Counted from the first letter of the stretch, positions 18,447-27,993 are shown. The stretch is DNA of 45,881 nucleotides from Candidatus Poribacteria bacterium (GCA_028824125.1 JAPPES010000118.1:50063-95943), one strand, 5' to 3'. The notes: generated by a model from the letters alone, not told the origin. A program made the numbers and translations.

Positions 18447-18493
18447 AAAAAAGATTTTCCTCGGCGAGGGTATCACTGAGGAAAATCTTTTTA
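18447..18493 (-). terminator. Rho-independent, potentially bidirectional terminator
   Basis: A perfect 15-bp stem (18448-18462 pairing with 18478-18492) with a 15-nt loop. The stem ends in runs of A and T, so the minus-strand transcript ends in a U tract of at least six. It lies about 100 bp downstream of the unknown gene at 18593-19288 and probably ends its transcript before the permease pair. The remainder of 18275-18592 shows no gene. Confidence 0.8.
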
Positions 18494-18592
18494 GGCGTGA
18501 TATGTTATCTTGATTTGGGTTAGAACCGAATCCGTTATGGATTGTCGCCATGGATAGAATGTGCTTGGCTTGGCGTGTGTGCGACTACCGAA

Positions 18593-19288
18593 CTATTTGG
18601 TTTTCTGTAAAGGAATTTCAAAATTAATTTCTTCAGATTCTTCGTAAGGTAATTCTTCAAACCGAATAACGTCGAACTTTCCAGCCTCATATTTTCTGTG
18701 TGAACCGAGACCCAACTCCATCCCGTACAGAAAACATTTTTTGATGTCTTTTATCAGAAGTTTTTTGCTACGATTGTCTTCACCTATTCGGTTTTTGAGC
18801 AACCACAATTGGAATTTTACTGTGGGTTCTAATACATATTCAAGAGTTTTTAGAATCGATCTATTGCCTTGTGGTGTTGAGACATTGCCAGCATGTGATT
18901 CGACGCCTGTAGGGTCCATTATGCGTGGAAGCAGATAAATCTTTTCACCTGTAAAGGTGTTATCTTCATCTTGTCCTTTGATTATAAGCCCCTCACGCAT
19001 TGTCTGTTTACTGCCGCGTTTCGTAATTGTAAGTTCTAATAACGACGCTGCTTGTGCGAGCATCGCCTTAATTTGATAACTTCCGATGTAGATTCCATGA
19101 TCGTCGCGTTTGAAGCCGACAGTACGTTTTTCAATCTCCTCGGTAAGGTCAAGATCATCGGCAGCAGGTGAAATGTTCTCACTGCCAAATTTAGTCTTGA
19201 CGTAATTTTTTAAAACATCTTTATCTTTTGGAAGACCACCATATATTTTATTTCTAAACTTAAGTTCTATTTCAAATTTTAAATACAC
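18593..19288 (-). CDS. Hypothetical protein with a glycine-rich loop, between the two permease pairs
   Basis: Not recognised with confidence. It is a soluble protein of 231 residues with no signal peptide or membrane helix. Visible features are an N-terminal strand (YLKFEIELKF), the segment YGGLPKDKDVLKNYV, and near the C-terminus GLGSHRKYEAGKFDV. The last resembles the Gly-rich loop of RAMP-fold (ferredoxin-like) RNA-binding proteins and also occurs in uncharacterised phage proteins, but no CRISPR genes or array are present, so that is only a hint. GTG 19288 has AAGGTGA just upstream. It is flanked by its own terminator and by a 230-bp gap upstream, so it looks like an independent unit inserted between the permease pairs. 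Confidence 0.75.
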   Translation of the reverse strand: MYLKFEIELKFRNKIYGGLPKDKDVLKNYVKTKFGSENISPAADDLDLTEEIEKRTVGFKRDDHGIYIGSYQIKAMLAQAASLLELTITKRGSKQTMREGLIIKGQDEDNTFTGEKIYLLPRIMDPTGVESHAGNVSTPQGNRSILKTLEYVLEPTVKFQLWLLKNRIGEDNRSKKLLIKDIKKCFLYGMELGLGSHRKYEAGKFDVIRFEELPYEESEEINFEIPLQKTK

Positions 19289-19520
19289 TTTTCACCTTTT
19301 GATAATGACGCTTATATTGATCGAATGATCGCTATCTTACGCTGATTATCTTTATGTTTTTGCAATTCACCACTTATACACATTTTAGGATGCATTTGTT
19401 ACGTTCAACCAATTTATGTCTTATGGTATTATCCGTACGTTCAGTCCGTACAGGAGAGTGAAATTGTACAGATCTCACGTCTTATAATACACATGCTTCT
19501 GCGAAAAGTTGCATCCGTTT

Positions 19521-20981
19521 CTATTTTATATCACTTTTGAGAAATGAAACCTGTGCCATAATTAGAAATAGCAAATTAAACAGCACAAGCAAACTGACTT
19601 GAGATAACACGCTACGGTAAGAGATGTGCTCCTCAAAGACTGGGACTGCGTCTGGATTTACCGTTTTCTGAGATAAACCCTCTTTTACCGGATAAATATG
19701 CAGACTTTCAGGATCGCTTTGATCCTCTGTTTTAACGAAGTCAACAAACGTTTGCCGATAACGGCGTGCCTGTTTAACAAAATTCATATAACTTGTAATA
19801 CCCGTATTTGCCAACCCCTCCATCGCATATTGAAAAGTCGCTATCGGAGAGATTTGGGTAAGGTCACGAGCAAGTTGAACTTGTCTGAATTGCTGGTCAA
19901 TGTGTCCATCATTAAAACGGGTTTTTGTTTCCATTTCTTTGGTGAGGTAGGTTGCCCAGAGACGCGTTGCTTCCGGATTTTCAACAGATGCTGCCTTGCT
20001 TAACTTAGACGGTATATCTCCTGACCTGCCAAAAGGATGATATTCATCTCCAAGCTGCTTTAATTGTGCCTCTCTCTGCATGGATACCTCGTCAACCGAG
20101 GGAATCGGATTTATGTTGCCGACAAAAATGCCAAGTAGACTTGGAAACACGAACGTTAAGCATACCCAGGTTAATAAGAGCCACACCAAACTTGTAATTG
20201 GGTTTGAAACACGACTTGAAAAAAAGAGACCAAGAAAGATGAAAATAGAGATGTGTAACGCAAACAATCCTACCATCCCCAAAATACATAGCCAATCCCT
20301 CAACTCAAACGGTATATTTCCTGAAATAAGGATAACCAGCAAGTTCATCAGAATGCCAATCATAAGTGGCACCATGATCGTCAAAAACGCGCCGAGGTAT
20401 TTCCCTAATAATACCTGTCCGCGCGAGACTGTATTGGACATGATGAGGCTCAGTGTACCGTTTGCTCGTTCCCCAGCAATGGCATCAAAAGTGAACAAAA
20501 TTGCGAAGAAACTCATCAGAATACCGATGAAAACCCAGTCGATTTTGATCTGTGACATCCCGGAACCGCCCGTATTTTGCAAAGGGTACTCTAATGTCCA
20601 CGGAGCTCTCCAAGCAAAATCTTCAAATTCCTCATAACCACTTCGGCTGGCTGTTCCGGTATTCTGCATTTTGACAGAACGCGGTATTAATGTATCTGTC
20701 CCGTCGGCACAGAATCTCAACCGCGTAGGGCGTCTTAGAATCTCACCAGGTCCTATGAGTGCTAATTCTGCCAAACCCTTAACCGCTTGTTCTTTGATAT
20801 AATCTCTACTATTTTCTACATGGCGGTTGTAAGTATTGATTTGCGTTGTGTAACCATCACCGCCCAGACTATATATTAGGGCATTTGCCAAAAACAGCAC
20901 AGGTAGCAGGATTATCATCAAAGAGAATCGGAGCGTCGTGAGATTGTGGTATATCTCTTTCCTCGCAATGTGCCAAATCAT
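19521..20981 (-). CDS. ABC-2 type permease (type A, second pair)
   Basis: A membrane protein of 486 residues, paralogous to 15260-16660. It has the same N-terminal pattern (WHIARKEIYHNLTTLRF), a large loop with LRFCADGTD, and the cytoplasmic motif AGERANGTLSLIMSNTVSR ahead of GKYLGAF. Six hydrophobic segments can be seen, the last at the C-terminus. ATG 20981 has AGAGGAG at 8 nt. It begins 16 bp after the stop of the type B gene, so the two are tightly coupled, unlike the first pair. No ABC ATPase is encoded next to it. Confidence 0.85.
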   Translation of the reverse strand: MIWHIARKEIYHNLTTLRFSLMIILLPVLFLANALIYSLGGDGYTTQINTYNRHVENSRDYIKEQAVKGLAELALIGPGEILRRPTRLRFCADGTDTLIPRSVKMQNTGTASRSGYEEFEDFAWRAPWTLEYPLQNTGGSGMSQIKIDWVFIGILMSFFAILFTFDAIAGERANGTLSLIMSNTVSRGQVLLGKYLGAFLTIMVPLMIGILMNLLVILISGNIPFELRDWLCILGMVGLFALHISIFIFLGLFFSSRVSNPITSLVWLLLTWVCLTFVFPSLLGIFVGNINPIPSVDEVSMQREAQLKQLGDEYHPFGRSGDIPSKLSKAASVENPEATRLWATYLTKEMETKTRFNDGHIDQQFRQVQLARDLTQISPIATFQYAMEGLANTGITSYMNFVKQARRYRQTFVDFVKTEDQSDPESLHIYPVKEGLSQKTVNPDAVPVFEEHISYRSVLSQVSLLVLFNLLFLIMAQVSFLKSDIK

Positions 20982-20997
20982 CTTTCGACTCCTCTTC

Positions 20998-22521
20998 TCA
21001 ACTCAAATCATATCGTAGGAAGGAGACATAAGCCACCATGAATAGAACAATATTCCATGCTAATAAAATCAAAATATCCATAGACGCTCGTGACAAACTT
21101 TCAGAAAGGGATAACCGCCGATGTTGAAAAACAGGCAAATCTGTTAATTCTGCATTACCTTTGTCATTGGAAAACCATGCGCGCGAAGAAAATGCCTTTT
21201 TATCTTTCAAATACTCAACAATTTGACGTTTATAGTCTCTGGAACTCTCAATAAAATCGTTATAACGCTGTCGGTCTGTTCCTGCTATTGCGCCAACGGC
21301 AAAGTGATATGTATCTGCAAAGGAGATACGAGAGAGAGCATCTGCGAATTTGGAATTCTTCTCTCGTGCCTCAGCGGGTTCTTTGAGAATTTTTTCCGCC
21401 TTATCCGTATATTCAACCCGAAGCTGCTCCTGATAGTCTAAAATTTCTTGGAAAATAGAAGTATCTGCTTGGGCGACACTTCTGACGCTATAATTCTCTG
21501 TTAAGAAATAACCTCCTGACCAAGAACCATGACCAACTCCAGTTGAAGATGCCCCAGGTTCCCAAATAATTGATTTTTGCAAATCTTCGTAGCCTCTCTG
21601 TTTGCGATAGGCATCCCGCTCTTTTTTGAATTGCTCCCATACATCAGCAGCAGGTTGGATAAGCGTCATTTCAGATTTCACTGGATGCGGTGGAAATTTT
21701 TCTACTGCAAATGCTACGACATTTGAATGAACACTTGTGAGAATTACCCAAATAAACATCGAAAGGATCAACGTTGTTGCGGCTTGTTTTGTCCAAACAG
21801 ACAAGACGAGCCCTAAAAGATACCACGTTGACACATACAACAACGAAACACCGAATATCGCCACGATATGTAATATGTCATTTCCATCAAAGGCGATAAC
21901 TGGCGAAGAAAACGCAATCAGTAGTGCCACAATCAAACTCATCAAAACGATTGGAAACAGAGACAACATACCACCGAGATATTTTCCAAACACTATCGTG
22001 TCTCTCGGTATCGCATTGGATAGGACGAGTTTTAACGTGCCATCTTCTCTTTCTCCCGAAATTGTATTATAAGCAAACAGAATCGCTAACGCGCTCAGCA
22101 CAAATTTACAGATGAAAACCACATCTACGGTTAGGAACATCGCAAGGAACGGATTATCCGAACCCCGTTTTTGCGTTGGTGCCGCCCAAATAGGAAAGTT
22201 AAATTCAAAGATAGGTTTTCCTAACTCAACGGTAACCGTATTTGCACCAGTGTTCTCCGTGCCTACGTTAAAGATACTCAACGGATTCGGTTTACGGTGT
22301 GCCTTTGGTTTGATTTTAGAATAGAGAACCCAGTCCTTAACTTCTGTCTCTGCTTCCCGGACAGCAGTGTTATATCCTGCCAAACGTTTTTCATAGTCGT
22401 CTACCTGAACAAAAACGGCGACAGCAATTGAAAGCAGACACACAATAATCCCAATCATGAATCGGGATGTTAAGATATTTGAGACGAATTCTCGTTGGAT
22501 AATCAGCCAAAGTGTGGACAT
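20998..22521 (-). CDS. ABC-2 type permease (type B, second pair)
   Basis: A membrane protein of 507 residues, paralogous to 16781-18274. Shared B-type loop motifs are YEKRLAGYNTAV and PNPLSIFNVG; the ABC-2 motif reads SGEREDGTLKLVLSNAIPR, followed by GKYLGG. The long extracytoplasmic region between the fourth and last helices is rich in charged residues. ATG 22521 has AGGAAA upstream. It is the first gene of the second pair. Confidence 0.85.
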   Translation of the reverse strand: MSTLWLIIQREFVSNILTSRFMIGIIVCLLSIAVAVFVQVDDYEKRLAGYNTAVREAETEVKDWVLYSKIKPKAHRKPNPLSIFNVGTENTGANTVTVELGKPIFEFNFPIWAAPTQKRGSDNPFLAMFLTVDVVFICKFVLSALAILFAYNTISGEREDGTLKLVLSNAIPRDTIVFGKYLGGMLSLFPIVLMSLIVALLIAFSSPVIAFDGNDILHIVAIFGVSLLYVSTWYLLGLVLSVWTKQAATTLILSMFIWVILTSVHSNVVAFAVEKFPPHPVKSEMTLIQPAADVWEQFKKERDAYRKQRGYEDLQKSIIWEPGASSTGVGHGSWSGGYFLTENYSVRSVAQADTSIFQEILDYQEQLRVEYTDKAEKILKEPAEAREKNSKFADALSRISFADTYHFAVGAIAGTDRQRYNDFIESSRDYKRQIVEYLKDKKAFSSRAWFSNDKGNAELTDLPVFQHRRLSLSESLSRASMDILILLAWNIVLFMVAYVSFLRYDLS

Positions 22522-22609
22522 TATTTCCTATTAATTAAAGACGCAAACTTGATGTTGATAGCGTGCATACTCTTTATTTTCAAAGATATTTCGGTTGACT
22601 TTTTACATA

Positions 22610-23518
22610 CTAACGTCTTGTCTTCAGTGCCCCCCAGACCGTTGGCAACTTCTCGGTAGGTTCAACACTAAGACCGATATCAGAATTATAATTACGAATC
22701 ACTTCCTCATCAGTGAGCGTGCGATTGTAAACACGGACTTCATCCAATATACCGTGAAAATACCCTTTTGCCTTACCGTTATCGTTAATAGCACCGAGAT
22801 AGACAGGTTCTGTATAGGGAAGAAAACGCTCTGGATTTGGGTGGTGATATCTACCTAACGACCTACGTTCGCCATCTAAATAAAGAAAATTTTCTGTCCA
22901 CTCCTTACCTGATTCATCAATAATCGGTATACCAGTAACATAAACAAAGTGATGCCATTCTCCATCTGCTATTGGAAGTGGAAAACTTGAGATGCTGGAA
23001 TTACATTCAATTGCCCCAGCTTTATTACTTTTTTGAATATGAATGGAATTCTCTTTAAAAATTATATCATCATTAAAATTCGGGGGAAGTGGAAATTTAG
23101 GAAAATCCCGTGATACGTTGAGCAGTATCCCCCATCCCCAATTTATTTTATGACAAGGTGGTTCAACTACTCTAAAGAGGGTATGCCAACCCTCTTTATA
23201 ACTGGTGTTGATCCAAAATTCAATAGTAGAGGGTCCAAGTTGATTTTGAAAATTTTCAAGGTTATCCAAAATTACATAATCCCCTACACCATCAAATTTG
23301 AGTCCTTGTCTTAAATACCCATCTACTATTTTTGGATTCCCCTTAATTGTTACATGGTTTTCGCCCCACACATCTTCAGCAATTCTATCTTTAGTTTCAT
23401 GTAGATCGAAAGTCCAATAGCTTACTAATCCATCTGTGACAATTGTTGCAGCATGTACATGGATAGACAAGGTAATGCTAAACACCGTGAGTGTTAAAAG
23501 AAACAATAGCCTTTTCAT
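22610..23518 (-). CDS. Secreted LamG/concanavalin A-like domain protein
   Basis: A protein of 302 residues. A signal peptide covers about residues 1-23 (MKRLLFLLTLTVFSI ... HVHA). The mature part is a single LamG-like jelly roll, recognisable from VSYWTFDLHE, GLKFDGVGDYV, STIEFWINT, GEWHHFVYV, LYLDGERR and the ending GILDEVRVYNRTLTDEEV. These domains bind carbohydrate or other surface ligands. The last 20 or so residues carry SVEPTEKLPTVWGALK, a short motif also found at the end of the LamG protein at 31236-31985. GAGGAGGAG precedes ATG 23518. It lies downstream of the carboxypeptidase-regulatory-like gene after 168 bp. Confidence 0.88.
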   Translation of the reverse strand: MKRLLFLLTLTVFSITLSIHVHAATIVTDGLVSYWTFDLHETKDRIAEDVWGENHVTIKGNPKIVDGYLRQGLKFDGVGDYVILDNLENFQNQLGPSTIEFWINTSYKEGWHTLFRVVEPPCHKINWGWGILLNVSRDFPKFPLPPNFNDDIIFKENSIHIQKSNKAGAIECNSSISSFPLPIADGEWHHFVYVTGIPIIDESGKEWTENFLYLDGERRSLGRYHHPNPERFLPYTEPVYLGAINDNGKAKGYFHGILDEVRVYNRTLTDEEVIRNYNSDIGLSVEPTEKLPTVWGALKTRR

Positions 23519-23686
23519 TACGGCTCCTCCTCTTTTGGTGATATTCTACGAGTTAACGTGAGTTCGGTATAAGAAATAAGTTTCAGTAGAAAGAGAACTT
23601 CTATGGTATAATAAATCAACATTTCAATTTATACGTTCCGTCGCGATTCGGAGATCGCACCTACAGTAAACGCGCCTATTTAGCAT

Positions 23687-24586
23687 CTAACGGTCCTGAA
23701 TCGTTGGGGATGGCGGTGCTATTTGGACATCCCCTGGAATAGGAGTCGTAACATCTGGAATTGGCGTGTCACTCAGTCGCAAAACCAAATCATGGCGGCG
23801 TTGCTCCGCTGATATTTTGACCGTTTTGGATGTTGCCATGCTGCCATTGTATTCCACAGATACTGTGACAAATATAGGTAAATTCACGTATTTCACAAAG
23901 TAACCCTCCGAGTCAGTATACGTTGGCGTAATACTTCCATTTCCACTATTAACTCCATCAAAACTCCGAAAGTTGATATTAAACGTCACTGCAGCTTTGG
24001 CTAATGGTGTTCCGTCCGCCAAAAGCACTTTGCCACGGATACGCATACGAGGACGCACTTTTATCGTTATGTCTTTGATGTCTAATCCTGATTTGATGTA
24101 AAACGGAATACCACCTACAGACGACAATTTCTTTGATTCAACAAACCTTGCCCCAAAAATCGGAGGATTCGGGTGATGTGATATTTTCAACTTTGGAGCA
24201 TCAATTGGCAAAAAACTTAAGCCCGCGACATCAACGGAGTGAATCTCGGTGTCTGCTTCAGAGGCGTCTGTTTCAGGAGATACCACGAATTGTGCATGCC
24301 CAGGGAGAATATCGCTAATTTGGAAGTGTCCAGCAGCATCAGTTTTCAATTGATGTGCTGGAGTTGGAACGTGCCACATCTCACCATCAACAATATCAAT
24401 CGGGTGAATGGCTAACTGGAATCCGGGAATTGGATCGCCTGCCATATTCACAACTTGACCAGAGAGAGTACTTGTATGCTTTTGTGCAATATTGTGGGAC
24501 GAAGCCACAAGAAGTGCCAGAAAACCAACGAGAACAAGAATAATTGCGGGAATTGCAGAGTATTGTTTGAAACTTGGAAAATTCAT
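23687..24586 (-). CDS. Membrane-anchored protein with two carboxypeptidase-regulatory-like domains
   Basis: A protein of 299 residues. One N-terminal helix (about 12-32) anchors it, with the remainder outside the cytoplasm. Two beta-sandwich repeats are visible: LSGQVVNMAGDPIPGFQLAI ... TDAAGHFQISDILPG (about 42-105) and IRGKVLLADGTPLAKAAVTF ... TDSEGYFVKYVNLP (about 183-250). The C-terminus is Pro-rich. Such domains mediate protein or surface interactions and are not enzymes. AAAGGAGA precedes the ATG. A copy of the ECF-type promoter lies at 24649-24680, directly downstream of the sigma-M61 gene, so this gene is a candidate member of that sigma factor's regulon. Confidence 0.85.
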   Translation of the reverse strand: MNFPSFKQYSAIPAIILVLVGFLALLVASSHNIAQKHTSTLSGQVVNMAGDPIPGFQLAIHPIDIVDGEMWHVPTPAHQLKTDAAGHFQISDILPGHAQFVVSPETDASEADTEIHSVDVAGLSFLPIDAPKLKISHHPNPPIFGARFVESKKLSSVGGIPFYIKSGLDIKDITIKVRPRMRIRGKVLLADGTPLAKAAVTFNINFRSFDGVNSGNGSITPTYTDSEGYFVKYVNLPIFVTVSVEYNGSMATSKTVKISAEQRRHDLVLRLSDTPIPDVTTPIPGDVQIAPPSPTIQDR

Positions 24587-24648
24587 AGTTACTTCTCCTT
24601 TGTATGTATTTTGGAAAGAATTTTAACACTAAAATTGCCTTATGTCAT

Positions 24649-24680
24649 TAAGTCGCGTATTAAAGGAAAAAGGTTGCACA
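24649..24680 (-). promoter_or_regulatory. ECF-type promoter motif upstream of the carboxypeptidase-regulatory-like gene
   Basis: Minus strand: GCAACC (24677-24672), a 16-nt spacer, then CGACTT (24655-24650). The boxes match those before the sigma fusion at 27743-27769 (GCAACC, CGAC), and flanking bases such as TTTTGTGCAACCTTT are shared too. It is the only copy in the window in front of a gene that is not a sigma factor. Confidence 0.65.
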
Positions 24681-24725
24681 AAATGAGATTTGGGAAATTT
24701 TATGTTCGGTAGGTAAGGAAGCGAA

Positions 24726-27707
24726 TTATGGACTGTTTCCTAATATTCCTGTCCAAATAGCACGTTGCGTCTCCGTAATATCAGGTTTTTGGGTAATGGT
24801 GATATTGATACTCGCTGCCTCAAGGGGTGGTTTTCCAGACAGGCCGCCTAATGTAATTGGTAGGATAATTTCTTCCCCTTTTCGCTCAAGGGTTAACGTT
24901 ACGGCATCACCCGATTTCCAGTCCTTTGCCATCCTTCTGATGTCGTCAAACACCTTCACAGGTGTGCCGTTGATCGCAATAAGTTTGTCACCATCTTGAT
25001 ACTTCGGTGACCGGAAAATAATCAGACTACCCACCTTCGTATTCCTTAGATAAAGAATGGACAGCATCTCATTGAGGATATATCTGAGGTTCGGTAGTTT
25101 TTCGGCAGATTCTATTTGAGCGTCTATCCCCGCGGTTTTAAGGTATTCTTCTAAAGGTAATCGCTCCGTGCCTGTTACATATTTATTGAAGAATGGCTCA
25201 AAATCTTCGCCTGCAATTTGGCTGACAATCCTGATGACATCGTTTATTGCAAACCTGTTTTCGGTAAGTCCAAACTCGTTATACATCTGCTTCATCACAT
25301 CATCTAAGCTACTCCGATTTTGCGTTCGCGTGCGAATCTGTAAGTCTAAAGCCATCGCAATCAGACTGCCGCCTTCATAAACAAGTTCACGGTTGGCAAA
25401 TTTATTTTTGCCTGCCTCCCGAATAGAGCGATTCCCTTGTTCTGATAGGTAAGATTTCCAGGAACGTTTAAGATTGATAAGAAAATCGTCTTCATAAATA
25501 AGTCCAAGTCGAGTACATACAACATTTGAATAATACGAAGTGAACCCTTCGGTAAACCAATATTCCTGCTTACCAGTCTCAGTTAACCAATTTCCCTGTT
25601 TGGCGAAATAAATGGCTTTTCCATTCCACATATAGCAAACCACACCTGCCACCAAAGTTGCCCAAAAACTTCTATTGGTTTCATCTAATTCACCTCCGAT
25701 CAGGGCAGTAATGCTCCGTCCTGATGCACCACCGCTGCGATACCCTTCTGCACCATAAGGATTGGCGACAAACAGCATCTTATCTTTCGGGGTACCCCCA
25801 AATACTTCTGTATACGCTTGCAGAATTGCCTCAACAGCATTTTGTATCTTATCCATAGACGCTTTAAAGTGTCCACCAATGGCAAGCACGATCTCTGCAT
25901 CTCCGGATTTTGCCAGCCGTTCACAGTGTTCACCGAGAACGAGATACGCATTCATCAAGTCATCCTGATCTTTGCAAACGAAACGGTGTTTCCCATGTTC
26001 AATTTGTTCCCAGGCTGTTGAGACATGCCAATTATCAGGGACGTTTACTTGCAATTCAATATCTTTCACCTTACCCACGACAAACAGCGCATATCCGGTC
26101 CAGAAGATGCAATCTTCTTGGGTGTATGGCACTTCATCTCTACCTGTAGGCCAATCCCGTTTATCATGATTTAACAACGCTTTGTAACTTAACGTCACAG
26201 GTGAGTCATCCTGTGTTTCAACTATCCATTGTGTTTTGTCAATCTCTTCTACTGGCAACGATTCTCCGTTTATATCGGTAACTGTTAAGTCGCGAAGATA
26301 GCGAGCATACCCATCATACAACCATCCAGTAAGAAAACGGCTCATGGATAACATCAAATGTTTTTTGCCGCTTTTAGCACCACTGCCAAATTTCGGTGTT
26401 AGGATACATTTGACTTCTGCTACGCGTGGCTCATCAGCATCTATTGTAACTTCATATCTTGCCGATGCAAGCTCCAACGGGTTTTCAAGGTCCACGGGTT
26501 TACTGAAATTCCTAATGACGTGCCACTCCTCAAAAACCGCCTCGTCACGATAGCTGTTTTGCCATTTGTATGTCCATTGCGTCCCGACTTGCACTGGGAG
26601 GTATTCTCCACCCTCAAGTAGAACTTCATAATTAAACAATTCGGCTTCAGTTACGACACCGTTGGCGTGTTCATATCGCATCTTCACGAGTCCGACTCCC
26701 TTAGCGAACCATAAATAACGGGTACCGTTCACAAGGGCATTTCGTAATTCAGCATTAGCGTCTTCTACATTCGCATCTGTAAAAACGGTTTTATGTTTCA
26801 GACATCTGTGAAAATTTCCTGCCGACACTTCTACCCTTTCATATCCCTCCAAGATTGTTTTTGCTTTTGATTTCCAAGCACCTTCCTGTTCCCAACTTTT
26901 TCCGATAGTCACAGGAAACCTAAAAAGATTGATCTTACCGTGATTGATATAGTGTAATAACATATACATCGGTGATGGATCACCACCATCTTGCCCTCTC
27001 GTGCCAATACCGTAAGATGTAAAAAACTTGTCGGTTCGTCTGAGTCTGAAACCACCTTCTGCCAAATGTTCATCGCTTTCCGTCACTGCAGTCGCTTGAA
27101 TGCTGATGTATCGTGGTTCACTTCTCAGTAAATTCGGACTCAAATTTTCGCGAATCATTGACTCCTCCTTTTCCAGCCTCTTACGGGCACGATATAGCCG
27201 ACTCTTTACCGTGTTCAGCGATATATCCAAGCGCGCGCTGACCTCTTCACAGGTCAAACCCTTGAAATAGTGTAGGACCATTACGGAACGTTCAGATTTT
27301 GGCAGTTTTTGGAGAAGGTCTTCCACGACTTCGCGCAATCTGTCTGTTGACGCTTGTGTCTGCTCTTCTTCAAGATAGCGGACGTAGAACAGCCGTTCTA
27401 GTTCTGATTTCGGCATTGCATCTATAGACTGCATGGCAATTGGCTTTTTTCGTATCCACTCTACGCACCGACGTTTTGCTATTACGCGCAGCCACCCTAA
27501 AAAACGTTTAGGGTCTCGTAACGTTGGCAGGGAATTAAAAGCATGGATAAAGGTGTCCTGCGTAACTTCTTGCGCTGCATGGAAGTCACCGATTTCTTGC
27601 CATGCAAGAGAGTGAACCCACTTTCGATGCTTTTGCACAAGTGCCGTGAAAGCGTTTTCATCCCCTGACAAGATGCGTTGAATCAGATCAACATCGTCAT
27701 TTTTCAT
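24726..27707 (-). CDS. ECF sigma factor fused to a degenerate M61-like peptidase and PDZ domain
   Basis: A protein of 993 residues. Sigma regions 2 and 4 occupy about 1-185 (EVTQDTFIHAFNSL; LTCEEVSARLDISLNTVKSR). No membrane helix follows, unlike two paralogues. Two beta-rich segments lead into an M61 (glycyl aminopeptidase)-like region: YWFTEGFTSYY near 719 holds the third zinc ligand (Glu), but where HEYFHLWN is expected (about 682-690) the sequence reads GVVCYMWN, so the HExxH zinc and catalytic residues are gone. A PDZ domain (about 886-956, with DGDKLIAINGTPV) follows. It is therefore probably a non-catalytic binding module. ATG 27707 has GGAGG at 6 nt and an ECF-type promoter just upstream. 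Confidence 0.9.
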   Translation of the reverse strand: MKNDDVDLIQRILSGDENAFTALVQKHRKWVHSLAWQEIGDFHAAQEVTQDTFIHAFNSLPTLRDPKRFLGWLRVIAKRRCVEWIRKKPIAMQSIDAMPKSELERLFYVRYLEEEQTQASTDRLREVVEDLLQKLPKSERSVMVLHYFKGLTCEEVSARLDISLNTVKSRLYRARKRLEKEESMIRENLSPNLLRSEPRYISIQATAVTESDEHLAEGGFRLRRTDKFFTSYGIGTRGQDGGDPSPMYMLLHYINHGKINLFRFPVTIGKSWEQEGAWKSKAKTILEGYERVEVSAGNFHRCLKHKTVFTDANVEDANAELRNALVNGTRYLWFAKGVGLVKMRYEHANGVVTEAELFNYEVLLEGGEYLPVQVGTQWTYKWQNSYRDEAVFEEWHVIRNFSKPVDLENPLELASARYEVTIDADEPRVAEVKCILTPKFGSGAKSGKKHLMLSMSRFLTGWLYDGYARYLRDLTVTDINGESLPVEEIDKTQWIVETQDDSPVTLSYKALLNHDKRDWPTGRDEVPYTQEDCIFWTGYALFVVGKVKDIELQVNVPDNWHVSTAWEQIEHGKHRFVCKDQDDLMNAYLVLGEHCERLAKSGDAEIVLAIGGHFKASMDKIQNAVEAILQAYTEVFGGTPKDKMLFVANPYGAEGYRSGGASGRSITALIGGELDETNRSFWATLVAGVVCYMWNGKAIYFAKQGNWLTETGKQEYWFTEGFTSYYSNVVCTRLGLIYEDDFLINLKRSWKSYLSEQGNRSIREAGKNKFANRELVYEGGSLIAMALDLQIRTRTQNRSSLDDVMKQMYNEFGLTENRFAINDVIRIVSQIAGEDFEPFFNKYVTGTERLPLEEYLKTAGIDAQIESAEKLPNLRYILNEMLSILYLRNTKVGSLIIFRSPKYQDGDKLIAINGTPVKVFDDIRRMAKDWKSGDAVTLTLERKGEEIILPITLGGLSGKPPLEAASINITITQKPDITETQRAIWTGILGNSP

Positions 27708-27739
27708 GCCAATCCTCCAAACAAATTACCTTATAGTCT

Positions 27740-27771
27740 ATAGTCGTTTTTTAAGGGAGGAAAGGTTGCAT
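27740..27771 (-). promoter_or_regulatory. ECF-type promoter motif upstream of the sigma-M61 gene
   Basis: Minus strand: GCAACC (27769-27764), a 17-nt spacer, then CGACTA (27746-27741), about 33 nt before ATG 27707. It matches the motifs before the other sigma fusions and before the gene at 24586. Confidence 0.65.
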
Positions 27772-27797
27772 AAAATGCAATTATAAGGCAAATTTTG

Positions 27798-27812
27798 GCA
27801 ATAAGTAGTTTT
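27798..27812. repeat. Left 15-bp inverted repeat flanking the restriction-modification pair
   Basis: GCAATAAGTAGTTTT here is the exact reverse complement of 29962-29976. The two copies bracket the methyltransferase and nuclease genes with about 180 and 80 bp to spare, marking a roughly 2.2-kb unit. Confidence 0.7.
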
Positions 27813-27914
27813 AAGTCTGCAAGAAGGCATAAATTCATTCAAGCTGAATACACACTGTTTTATGTTGCAGAAATCAGCGAAACCGAGCGATACCGAAATA
27901 TTTTAGTAATAAAG

Positions 27915-27944
27915 TGGACAAAATATCGTTATATCTGTTACAAT
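27915..27944 (+). promoter_or_regulatory. Putative sigma-70 promoter of the methyltransferase operon
   Basis: TGGACA (27915-27920) and TACAAT (27939-27944) with an 18-nt spacer match housekeeping -35 and -10 boxes, about 50 bp before ATG 27994. Confidence 0.5.
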
Positions 27945-27993
27945 TACGTTAGACATAGCGATTTGATTTCTTGATTGAGAAGGAGGTGCAATT

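Noticed and set aside
18593..19288. Cas RAMP-family protein
   Set aside because: Only one Gly-rich loop resembles RAMPs; there is no CRISPR array, no other cas gene and no second RAMP motif.
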